DNA of 64,000 nucleotides from Mycobacterium sp. OAS707 (lineage in GTDB: Bacteria > Actinomycetota > Actinomycetes > Mycobacteriales > Mycobacteriaceae): positions 1,364,001-1,428,000 of the forward strand of contig NZ_JADBDS010000001.1 in NCBI RefSeq assembly GCF_014873705.1, read 5' to 3'. A model generated the notes under the pieces. It ran no database searches. It was not told the DNA's origin and saw nothing but the letters and a program-made list of their open reading frames with translations. Position numbers and translations under genes: made by a program. Within the stretch, counting starts at the first letter, position 1. Every line of letters starts with the position of its first letter. Shown piece after piece: positions 57,176 to 64,000 of the stretch.

Positions 57176-57676
57176 GTGGCGCGTGCGGCAACTCCGGCGG
57201 TCGCGGCCTTGTTAGCCGCGCAAATTCCTCACCAGGTGCTTCAGTACCACCACGACCCCCGGACCGATTCGTTCGGCGAGGAGGCGGTCGAAGCGCTCGC
57301 AGGAGCGGTGGAGGGCAACAACGGGATCGTGCCGGAGCAGGTGTTCAAGACGCTTGTCATCGCGCTGCCCAAGGGTCTGGCCGTCGCGGTGATTCCCGTG
57401 CCGTCGAAGTTGTCGTTGAAGGCCGCCGCGGCGGCGCTGGGTGTGCCCAAGGCGACGATGGCCGAGCGGGCGGCCGCCGAACGATCGACCGGCTACGTGA
57501 TCGGCGGGATCTCACCGTTCGGGCAGCGCAAGCGGTTGCCGACCGTCGTCGATGCGTCGGCGCTGGATTGGGACGAGGTGTTGTGCAGCGCGGGTAAGCG
57601 CGGCTGGGACGTCGCGCTGCATCCGCAGGACCTGATCGCGCTGACGAACGCGGTCACCGCCGACATCTGCGCCTGA
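57176..57676 (+). CDS. ybaK: YbaK-type Cys-tRNA(Pro) deacylase
   Basis: A 166-aa editing protein of the YbaK/ProX family, which removes cysteine from tRNA-Pro. The substrate-pocket signs are [20 protein letters not shown] and the [20 protein letters not shown] block. The GTG at 57176 gives the family's start ([20 protein letters not shown]); the frame is open upstream but there it overlaps the sigH leader. Confidence 0.92.
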   Translation: MARAATPAVAALLAAQIPHQVLQYHHDPRTDSFGEEAVEALAGAVEGNNGIVPEQVFKTLVIALPKGLAVAVIPVPSKLSLKAAAAALGVPKATMAERAAAERSTGYVIGGISPFGQRKRLPTVVDASALDWDEVLCSAGKRGWDVALHPQDLIALTNAVTADICA

Positions 57677-57766
57677 CGCTGTGCCGAACGTGGGTTACCG
57701 TCACGCTTTCTGGGGCGGGGACGTGTATTAATCCCACACTCGCACCGTCGGTTGGCACACGCCGCC

Positions 57767-57772
57767 TAGGGT
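57767..57772 (+). promoter_or_regulatory. -10 element for a leaderless SDR transcript
   Basis: TAGGGT ends six bases before the ATG at 57779, the usual distance between -10 and transcript start in leaderless mycobacterial genes. No ribosome-binding site is seen. Confidence 0.55.
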
Positions 57773-57778
57773 GACCCC

Positions 57779-58627
57779 ATGTCGCTTTCGCAGAAGACCA
57801 TGTTCATCTCCGGCGCCAGTCGTGGCATCGGGCTGGCGATCGCCAAGCGGGCGGCCGCCGACGGCGCCAACATCGCGCTGATCGCCAAGACCGCCGAGCC
57901 GCACCCGAAGCTTCCCGGCACGGTGTACACCGCGGCCAAGGAACTGGAGGAAGCAGGCGGGCAGGCGTTGCCGATCGTCGGCGACATCCGCGACGAGGAA
58001 TCTGTCGCGGCGGCGGTCACGCAGACCGTCGAGCAGTTCGGCGGCATCGACATCTGCGTCAACAACGCCTCGGCGATCAACCTCGGCTCCATCAAAGAGG
58101 TTCCGCTCAAGCGCTTCGACTTGATGAACGGCATCCAGGTCCGCGGCACCTACACCGTGTCGCAGGCCTGCATTCCCCACATGATCGGCCGTGACAACCC
58201 GCACATCCTGACGCTGTCGCCGCCGGTCCGGCTGGAGCCCGAATGGCTCAAGCCCACCGCGTACATGATGGCCAAGTACGGAATGTCGTTGTGCGCGTTG
58301 GCGATGGCCGAGGAACTGCGCGAGGACGGCATTGCGTCGAACACCCTGTGGCCGCGCACGCTGGTGGCCACCGCCGCAGTGCAGAACTTGCTCGGCGGCG
58401 ACGAGGCGATGGGCCGGGCGCGCAAGCCCGACGTGTACGCCGACGCGGCGTACGCGATCCTCAACAAGCCGGCCCGCGAGTACACCGGTAACGCCCTGCT
58501 GTGTGAGGACGTGCTGCTCGAATCCGGCGTGACCGACCTCTCGGTCTACGACTGCATCCCCGGTTCCGAACTGGGCGTGGACCTGTGGGTCGACACCCCG
58601 AACCCGCCCGGATACAAAGCACCTTAG
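57779..58627 (+). CDS. SDR-family oxidoreductase (Rv3224 type)
   Basis: A 282-aa SDR resembling HSDL2-type dehydrogenases: ISGASRGIGLAIAKRAA, an early IAKTAEPHPKLPGT loop, CVNNASAINL, TLSPPVR and the catalytic YMMAK. The active-site serine lies in LTLSPP. The substrate is unknown; it is the last core gene before the accessory right end. Its TAG stop overlaps the TAA stop of the convergent alcohol dehydrogenase. Confidence 0.92.
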   Translation: MSLSQKTMFISGASRGIGLAIAKRAAADGANIALIAKTAEPHPKLPGTVYTAAKELEEAGGQALPIVGDIRDEESVAAAVTQTVEQFGGIDICVNNASAINLGSIKEVPLKRFDLMNGIQVRGTYTVSQACIPHMIGRDNPHILTLSPPVRLEPEWLKPTAYMMAKYGMSLCALAMAEELREDGIASNTLWPRTLVATAAVQNLLGGDEAMGRARKPDVYADAAYAILNKPAREYTGNALLCEDVLLESGVTDLSVYDCIPGSELGVDLWVDTPNPPGYKAP

Positions 58628-59787
58628 TCGAATTCGATGATTCCGCGGATGTTGCGTCCTTCGCGCATGTCCCGGATGGCGTCGTTGATCTGGTCGAGCT
58701 TGTAGCGCTTGGTGATCAGCTCGTCGAGCTTGAGATGACCGTTGCGGTACATGTCCAACAGCATGGGCATGCTCGCGCGCGGGTTCATGCCGCCGTAGAT
58801 CAGCCCTTTGAGCGTCTTGCAGCTCTGCAGCATGTCCACGAGCAGCATCGGCACCATACTGAATTCGAACTTCGGGACACCGGTGATCAGGCAGGTACCG
58901 CCCTTACCGGTCAACATCAAGGCCGGGGCCAGCATGTCCGCTGTGACCACGCTGGGCGTCAGCACCACGCGGTCGGCCATCACCCCACGAGTCAATTCCT
59001 TTACCTGCGGGATGGCCTCCTCCATCGACGGACTGGTGTCGGTCGCGCCGAAGAATTTCGCCGAATCACGCTTGAATTCAACGGGATCCACCGCGATCAC
59101 CAGGTTTGCGCCCGCGGCGCGGGCCCCCTGCACGGCGTTGATTCCCACACCTCCCGTGCCGACTACGACAACGGTATCGCCGGGTTTGGTTCCCACGCCG
59201 ACCGTGCCGGAACCCCACCCTGTCGTCACCCCGCAGGACACCAGCGATGCCGCTTCGAGCGGAGTCGACTCGTCGAGCTTGATCACCGATTCCTCTGCGA
59301 GGACGGCGTATTCGGCGAATGTGCCGAGCTGGCAGAAGGCCATCAGATCCTGGTCGCCGATGTGACGCCGCACGGTGTTGTCGGTGACCATTTCCCTGGC
59401 CAGCATGCTGGCGCCGTTGTCGCAGAGATAGGTCATCCCCGACACGCACCATCGACATGCGCCGCACGCGGCGATGAATGACAGGCCCACGTGGTCTCCC
59501 GGCTGCACGGACCGCACACCGGGACCGACCGCCTCGACGACGCCGGCACCTTCATGGCCTCCGAGCGCCGGGAAGTAGTCCGGCGTGGGCATGCCCATCG
59601 CCTCCATCATCGCCGTCATGTCTGGAGTGGGCACCATGTCTCCGGTGCTGAAGTGATCGTCGGAATGACAGATTCCCGCGACGGACATCTTCACCAATAC
59701 CTCACCGTCGCGCGGCGGGTCGAGGGTGATCTCCGTGACGTCCCAGTCATGCCCGACTCCCCGCATCACCGCGCCCTGACACTTCAT
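58624..59787 (-). CDS. NDMA-type zinc alcohol dehydrogenase
   Basis: A 387-aa zinc-dependent alcohol dehydrogenase. The catalytic zinc site is in AGICHSDDHFSTGD and GGHEGAGVVEAVG, and the structural zinc cysteines are in CGACRWCVSGMTYLC. The cofactor loop is VVGTGGVGINAVQGA. It fits the actinobacterial NDMA-dependent group, which keeps NAD tightly bound. GGGAGGT precedes the ATG at 59787, which overlaps the end of the aldehyde dehydrogenase gene (ATGA). Confidence 0.92.
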   Translation of the reverse strand: MKCQGAVMRGVGHDWDVTEITLDPPRDGEVLVKMSVAGICHSDDHFSTGDMVPTPDMTAMMEAMGMPTPDYFPALGGHEGAGVVEAVGPGVRSVQPGDHVGLSFIAACGACRWCVSGMTYLCDNGASMLAREMVTDNTVRRHIGDQDLMAFCQLGTFAEYAVLAEESVIKLDESTPLEAASLVSCGVTTGWGSGTVGVGTKPGDTVVVVGTGGVGINAVQGARAAGANLVIAVDPVEFKRDSAKFFGATDTSPSMEEAIPQVKELTRGVMADRVVLTPSVVTADMLAPALMLTGKGGTCLITGVPKFEFSMVPMLLVDMLQSCKTLKGLIYGGMNPRASMPMLLDMYRNGHLKLDELITKRYKLDQINDAIRDMREGRNIRGIIEFD

Positions 59788-61331
59788 CGCGCACCTCCCC
59801 GCGGTTTGACGCCGAGCCGTCGCAAACCGTGAGCCGCGCTCGCGCGCATCAGACCCAGCCCGAATCGGAACTTCCTGCGCGAATACGGGTACCACAGTGG
59901 CTCATTGGCCTGCGTCGGCATTCGCGGCGTTGTAATCGCTTGGACGCGACAGTATTTCAGGATTCCTTCGGCTCCGCCGTTGCGTGCCCCGATCCCCGAG
60001 TCCTTCCAGCCCGGCATCGGCACCGCGAACTGGAACCCGTTGGCCATCGCGTCGTTGATGTTGACGGCACCCGCCTCGATCCGGCGCGCAACCCGTTCAC
60101 CGCGGGCGGCATCGCTGGTCCACACCGTGGCCGAAAGGCCGTAGCGCGAATCGTTGGCCAGCCGGACCGCCTCGTCCTCGTCGGCCACCTTCACCACCGG
60201 CAGTGTGGGTCCGAACGTCTCTTCTCTCATGCACGACATCGATTGGTCGACGTCGGCCAGCACCGTCGGCTCGAAGAACGTTCCGACTCCAGTCGGCTTG
60301 CCGCCGGTGGTTATCCGCGCTCCCCCGGCGACCGCTTCGTCGACGTGGCGCGCGACGATGTCGCGTTGCGCGGCGGTGGCCATCGCTCCCACGTCGAAGC
60401 GGTACCTGTTGTCGTCCTGACCCTGGCGCAGCTGGCTCACCTTGTCGGTGAGCTTGGCGACGAATTCGTCGTATATCGGCGCCTCGACGTAAACCCGTTC
60501 GATCGACACGCATACCTGACCGGAGTTCGTCATCCCGCCCCACGCGATGCCGTTGGCGGCGCGCTCGAGGTCGGCGTCGGCCAATACCACCGCGGGATCC
60601 TTGCCGCCCAACTCGAGGCTGTAAGGGATCAACCGCTCGGCACACGCCACCGCGACCTTGCGGCCAGTGGCCGTCGAGCCGGTGAAGTGGACGTAGTCGG
60701 AGTTGGCGATCACGGCGGCGCCGGTTTCGGCGTAGCCGGTGGTCAGCGCGAGCACCGGCGGCGCGCCGATTTCGGCCCAGCCGCGGGCGAATTCGACCGC
60801 GCTCAGCGGCGTCACCTCCGAGGGCTTGAGTAGCAGGCCGGCCCCTGCGGCCAGCGCGGCGACGCCATCGAGTGCGGCGTTTGCGAACGGAAAATTCCAC
60901 GGGATGATCAACCCGACGACAGGGTAAGGCCGGTAGGCGGTGGTCAACCGCTTGGTCTTCATCAGAATGTTGTGTGGCTTCGGATGGCGGTCGCGCAGGA
61001 AGGCCTCCGCGTTGCCGGCCCAATAGTCCAGCAGTCCCGCGGTCAGGGGCGCCTCGAGCGAAGCGTCCGCCCGCACCTTGCCGGTCTCCGATTGCACGAC
61101 ATCCGTGAGATGTTCGGCGTTGTCGAGGACCCAGTCCTGGAACTTCAGTAGCCATGTCTTTCGGCCCCTGGCGCCGAGTGCCTCCCACTCCGGCTGGTAC
61201 AGCCGAAGCTCGCGAGCCTTGGCTGCGACGGTGTCTGCCGAATCGTTGGGTACTTCCCCGACGACGCTGCCGTCGGCTGGATTGCGCACCTCAATCGTGT
61301 TTCGGCGGGTGTCTGGCTGGATCGCGGTCAT
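59784..61331 (-). CDS. Aldehyde dehydrogenase
   Basis: A 515-aa NAD(P)-dependent aldehyde dehydrogenase, close to the succinic-semialdehyde type: IIPWNFPFANAA, the Glu in LELGGKDPAVV and the catalytic Cys in TNSGQVCVSIERV. The C-terminus has a basic extension (YSRRKFRFGLGLMRASAAHG) that could touch the membrane. It is coupled to the alcohol dehydrogenase by overlapping codons and would oxidise aldehydes formed in this cluster. Confidence 0.93.
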   Translation of the reverse strand: MTAIQPDTRRNTIEVRNPADGSVVGEVPNDSADTVAAKARELRLYQPEWEALGARGRKTWLLKFQDWVLDNAEHLTDVVQSETGKVRADASLEAPLTAGLLDYWAGNAEAFLRDRHPKPHNILMKTKRLTTAYRPYPVVGLIIPWNFPFANAALDGVAALAAGAGLLLKPSEVTPLSAVEFARGWAEIGAPPVLALTTGYAETGAAVIANSDYVHFTGSTATGRKVAVACAERLIPYSLELGGKDPAVVLADADLERAANGIAWGGMTNSGQVCVSIERVYVEAPIYDEFVAKLTDKVSQLRQGQDDNRYRFDVGAMATAAQRDIVARHVDEAVAGGARITTGGKPTGVGTFFEPTVLADVDQSMSCMREETFGPTLPVVKVADEDEAVRLANDSRYGLSATVWTSDAARGERVARRIEAGAVNINDAMANGFQFAVPMPGWKDSGIGARNGGAEGILKYCRVQAITTPRMPTQANEPLWYPYSRRKFRFGLGLMRASAAHGLRRLGVKPRGGAR

Positions 61332-61430
61332 ACAGGGGCCCCCATTTCGCGGCGCAGCGGGATGTGCGCCGTGTGGTCAGAATCCCATCGGCCGCACGCG
61401 CGGATGCAGGTATTCGGATACTCGTCTCGG

Positions 61431-61679
61431 CTACGCCACGCAGACGTCGACGCCGAACAGCCCCGCAGGCCAGAACAGAGCCGTCAGCCCATAGGCCGCG
61501 ATGTCGGAGCCTGCCGGCAGCCGGGTCTGCAGTTGCGTCTGGATCATGGCCACCTGCTCGGCGCGGACGAAGGCGAACACCAACCCGGCCACGACGTAGG
61601 GAATCGCCATCCACAACGCGAACTCGATCATCGCTTCGACGCTGACTCGGCGGCTCAACACCCGGCGCAGCACGGTCAC
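61431..61679 (-). CDS. Small membrane protein B of the oxygenase cluster
   Basis: An 82-aa protein with two membrane helices (ALWMAIPYVVAGLVFAFV and YGLTALFWPAGLFGV). The GTG start overlaps the stop of the oxygenase gene. Its LRRVLS start, the PYVVAGLVFAFV helix and the WPAGLFGVDVCVA end match small protein A at 62539-62724, so the two are related copies on either side of the oxygenase. No known family was recognised. Confidence 0.65.
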   Translation of the reverse strand: MTVLRRVLSRRVSVEAMIEFALWMAIPYVVAGLVFAFVRAEQVAMIQTQLQTRLPAGSDIAAYGLTALFWPAGLFGVDVCVA

Positions 61680-62551
61680 ACCAGCGCCCGGTGATCGCGA
61701 ACCCGCCTGCGCACGTCGGCCAGCAGGACGTAACTGCCGCCCTGGCGGATGAACACCGGCAGGAACCGGTTCACGAGGGCAACCAGCAGAAACAGCCGCT
61801 CGAACTGACGCTGTCTGAAATCGCTCCACTGCACACCAAGGGCTTCGCGGAAAACCGGAGCAAGGAAGCCGACCGTGAGGAATTTCAGTAGCGGCCGAAA
61901 CGCCCACGCCAGAACAGGTTTGATCATGCGCAGGTTCAGCAGATCCTGCAGGTACGCACGCACGTTGTCGTCGATTGAGACGCGCCCGCACGCATCGACC
62001 CAGTAGGTGTCGAACTCCGCGCGCGTGGGCGGCCACTGGTCCTCGGTGACCTGCAGGGTGGTGCCCAACGTCCACGCCGACCGGTAGAACTGTTCGGCCT
62101 GTTCGGCGGTCATCTCACCGCGCAGCAGCTGATAGGTGTCCTCGAGTCCGACGAAAAGGCATGCGGCGACCCACATCTGAAGTTCACGGTCGAAGGCGTT
62201 GTAGCGCACCGGGCTGTCCGCGGTGGACTTGACGTGGCGATGGGCACTATTGACCGCCTCTTGGAACGCGGCCCGGTCCTCGGGGCCGCCGAGCAGTGCG
62301 ACGGCCAGGTAACCAAAAGTCGTTCTCGCCCGCTTCCACGGGTGCTTGAGCAGATTGCCGGAGTCCACCTTGCTTTCGGCGACCCCGTAACCCACCTCGG
62401 GCCACGACAGTTGCATGACGACGTTGGCGGCCCCGGCGGCGAATGCCCAAAAGTCCATGGCCTCAGTGGCGCTGACATCGCCGATCGGATCCCAGCGCGC
62501 GGTGCGTCGACCGATACCGATGCGGCAGTCCGCTGGGTTCAAGCCAGGCAT
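61676..62551 (-). CDS. DUF2236 / MpaB-like oxygenase
   Basis: A 291-aa protein of the DUF2236 family, which includes MpaB-type oxygenases and is related to the rubber-cleaving Lcp haem enzymes. The family shape is seen in DPIGDVSATEAMDFWAFAAG, the SAHRHVKS helix with a possible haem-ligand His, and LQMWVAACLFVGLEDTYQ. The C-terminal part has several hydrophobic helices (PVLAWAFRPLLKFLTVGFLA). Such enzymes may cleave C=C bonds to aldehydes. The ATG at 62551 overlaps the small protein A stop. Confidence 0.82.
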   Translation of the reverse strand: MPGLNPADCRIGIGRRTARWDPIGDVSATEAMDFWAFAAGAANVVMQLSWPEVGYGVAESKVDSGNLLKHPWKRARTTFGYLAVALLGGPEDRAAFQEAVNSAHRHVKSTADSPVRYNAFDRELQMWVAACLFVGLEDTYQLLRGEMTAEQAEQFYRSAWTLGTTLQVTEDQWPPTRAEFDTYWVDACGRVSIDDNVRAYLQDLLNLRMIKPVLAWAFRPLLKFLTVGFLAPVFREALGVQWSDFRQRQFERLFLLVALVNRFLPVFIRQGGSYVLLADVRRRVRDHRALV

Positions 62552-62724
62552 ACCGTCGACACCAACTGCGCAGGCCACCACACGATCGCGGCCATCCCTC
62601 CCGAGTTGAGCAGCGCCCACAGCACTCCGACGGCCAGATACGGGACCGCGAGCATCGCCGCAGTGCCGATCCACTCGGCGATGGTCATCTCAAAGCTCAA
62701 TACTCGGCGCAGCGGGGTGAGCAC
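62539..62724 (-). CDS. Small membrane protein A of the oxygenase cluster
   Basis: About 61 aa from a GTG at 62724, with a membrane helix (TAAMLAVPYLAVGVLWALL) and a WWPAQLVSTVCLA end. TAACAT lies 7 bases before that GTG, which would fit a leaderless start. The open frame reaches a TTG at 62784 without a ribosome-binding site. It is a relative of small protein B at 61431-61679 and overlaps the oxygenase start by 13 bases. Confidence 0.55.
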   Translation of the reverse strand: MLTPLRRVLSFEMTIAEWIGTAAMLAVPYLAVGVLWALLNSGGMAAIVWWPAQLVSTVCLA

Positions 62725-62812
62725 GGCGATTATGTTAATGACGATTCCGGCTAGCGGGTAGCCATTTGCGATTGTTTCAGTCAAAAATCGGACCGGATGT
62801 GAACAGCTGTGC

Positions 62813-63637
62813 CTACTTCAGCATCGAGCGCACACTGTCGGCAAACGCCGCGGTGGTGAAGCACGCGGGCTCGGCGAATTCCTCCAACGTGATCGCATCG
62901 TTCCAATTCGCGTCGGCAGTCGCGCGCAGCAATGGTTTGCTCATCGCGACCGCATGAGGTGGCAAATCGGCGATGCGCGAACACCATTCGTCGGCGGCAG
63001 CCAGCAGACGGTCGTGTTCGACGACCTCCTGCACGAGCCCGAGCCGTAACGCCGTCTCGGCGTCTATGTGGTCGCCGCGCAGGTAATAAGCCAGGGCGCC
63101 CTGATAGCCCAGCCGCCGGGTCAGCGCCCAGCTGGTGCCGACCTCGGGGATGAGGCCGAGGCGGCCGAACGCGGGGACGATGACCGCGCGGTCGCTGGCG
63201 ACGACCAAATCGCAGGTCAGAGCCCACGCCAGACCGACGCCGGCGGCCGCGCCGTTGAGCGCAGCGATGAAGATGGTGTCCGACCGTGCGATGAGCCTGG
63301 CAATGCCGCCGAACTCGCGGCGGATCCACCGCCACACGTCGGCGACGCCTTCAGGCTCGCCGAGCGATTCGATGGCCACGTTCATCATCTTCAGGTCGCC
63401 GCCTGCACTGAACCCGGGATCGGCGCCGGTCAGCACGACGCTGCGGACATCGGGGTCGGCGTCCACGGCTTCCAACGCCCTCCGCAGTTGACGCACCAAC
63501 GGAGCGGAAAGCACGTTGAGACGGTCGGATTCGTCGAGCGTGATCACCGTGCGGTCGCCGCGGCGGTCGACGTGCACGCGCTGCGGCGCATCCGGGTCGT
63601 CACCGGACGCCACGATGGTGCGGTACATGGAATTCAT
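62813..63637 (-). CDS. Enoyl-CoA hydratase/isomerase family protein
   Basis: A 274-aa crotonase-fold protein: oxyanion-hole segments DPGFSAGGDLKMM and AALNGAAAGVGLAWAL, then FGRLGLIPEVGTSWALTRRL. A Glu in the IPEVG position is present, while the first catalytic Glu region carries GLAWAL; it may be a hydratase or isomerase. GAGGAG precedes the ATG. It overlaps the stop of the upstream tetR gene by four bases. Confidence 0.9.
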   Translation of the reverse strand: MNSMYRTIVASGDDPDAPQRVHVDRRGDRTVITLDESDRLNVLSAPLVRQLRRALEAVDADPDVRSVVLTGADPGFSAGGDLKMMNVAIESLGEPEGVADVWRWIRREFGGIARLIARSDTIFIAALNGAAAGVGLAWALTCDLVVASDRAVIVPAFGRLGLIPEVGTSWALTRRLGYQGALAYYLRGDHIDAETALRLGLVQEVVEHDRLLAAADEWCSRIADLPPHAVAMSKPLLRATADANWNDAITLEEFAEPACFTTAAFADSVRSMLK

Positions 63638-64000
63638 TTCTTCTGCTCCTCAATATCGTTGGCGCGCAATACAGTCCATGCGGCTGACGCGAACGTCTCG
63701 ACCACATCGCGTGGCAACTTGGCATCGCCGTCTGCGACCCAATGGCGGCTGAACTCCTGCGCGGGGCCCAGCCAGAGCGCGGCCGTGATCCCTACGCGCA
63801 TCGGCCGCAACGCCCCGTACGTGTGATGCGGCCGCCACCAGTCGCTCACAGCGGCGAAGAACTCGCGATTGGCGTCGTGCAGTGCCGCACTGTCGAGCCG
63901 GTCGCCGAGCATCAGCCTGGCCTCGCCGCGATGCTCGCTCACCCACCGCAGGTGATACGCGACGCCGCCGCGGATGCCGCCCTCGGCGGTGTCGTGCTCG
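63634..64000 (-). CDS. TetR-family regulator, 5' end outside the window
   Basis: An open frame running off the right edge encodes the C-terminal ligand-binding part of a TetR protein (GGIRGGVAYHLRWVSEHRGE, LHDANREFFAAVSDWWRPH). The DNA-binding part lies beyond the window. Its stop overlaps the hydratase start, so it is probably the local regulator of the leftward cluster. Identification is by fold pattern only. Confidence 0.7.
   Translation of the reverse strand, partial: EHDTAEGGIRGGVAYHLRWVSEHRGEARLMLGDRLDSAALHDANREFFAAVSDWWRPHHTYGALRPMRVGITAALWLGPAQEFSRHWVADGDAKLPRDVVETFASAAWTVLRANDIEEQKK

Overview
The window is chromosomal DNA of a non-tuberculous mycobacterium (high GC, MmpS/MmpL, WhiB proteins, many GTG and TTG starts). 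From about 13.8 kb to 58.6 kb the gene order follows the Mycobacterium tuberculosis segment Rv3193c-Rv3224 almost gene for gene (from memory of that genome). The ends and one 7.6-kb block are accessory. All identifications rest on reading translated sequence and motifs; no database search was run.

Layout. (1) 1-6.2 kb: a TetR gene cut by the window edge, an overlapping mmpS, then mmpL and a secreted DUF732 protein; a DUF6319-like gene whose promoter carries a mycobacterial LexA-type box; a metallo-beta-lactamase-fold hydrolase; and a 63-aa Cys/His protein. (2) 6.2-13.8 kb: an apparent genomic island at the 3' end of an initiator tRNA gene. A 44-bp copy of the tRNA 3' end lies at 6233 and the intact tRNA at 13799. 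Between them are a SnoaL-like protein, a TetR regulator, four SDR oxidoreductases, a cytochrome P450, a broken SDR and a secreted protein. Seven copies of one 16-bp palindrome sit in front of every transcription unit except one SDR that looks co-transcribed. No integrase is present. (3) 14-30 kb: UPF0182 membrane protein, PDZ/Lon protease, Zincin_2 protein, a TOMM-cyclodehydratase-like protein, an AarF/ABC1 kinase, whiB7 with its long attenuated leader, uvrD2, mycoredoxin, a large LuxR-type ATPase regulator, nudC and a K+ channel. (4) 30-42 kb: DoxX-like protein, the AdnAB recombination helicase-nuclease, lipV-like hydrolase, alkyltransferase-like protein, a TIGR02569 kinase-like protein, moeZ, a DUF3152 protein with a metzincin signature, TetR and DUF3107. 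(5) 42-53 kb: an MmpS-domain membrane protein, ferritin-fold protein, RhlE-like helicase, a beta-propeller protein, a MerR / metallo-hydrolase divergent pair around a perfect 20-bp palindrome, an SDR, ParA, and the gpm2-entC-GNAT chain with overlapping ends. (6) 53-58.6 kb: whiB1 with a CRP-like site, pdtaS, a biotinylated mini-protein, the tiny ribosomal protein bL37, rshA-sigH with a SigH-type promoter, ybaK and an SDR. (7) 58.6-64 kb: a leftward catabolic-looking cluster of TetR, enoyl-CoA hydratase, a DUF2236/MpaB-like oxygenase between two related small membrane proteins, aldehyde dehydrogenase and NDMA-type alcohol dehydrogenase.

How they work together. The core genes centre on genome maintenance (AdnAB, UvrD2, alkyltransferase-like protein), redox and stress control (SigH/RshA, WhiB7, WhiB1, mycoredoxin, PdtaS) and cofactor or sulfur chemistry (MoeZ, EntC, NudC). 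The most interesting parts are the tRNA-flanked oxidation island with its own palindrome regulon, and the oxygenase-dehydrogenase cluster at the right end.
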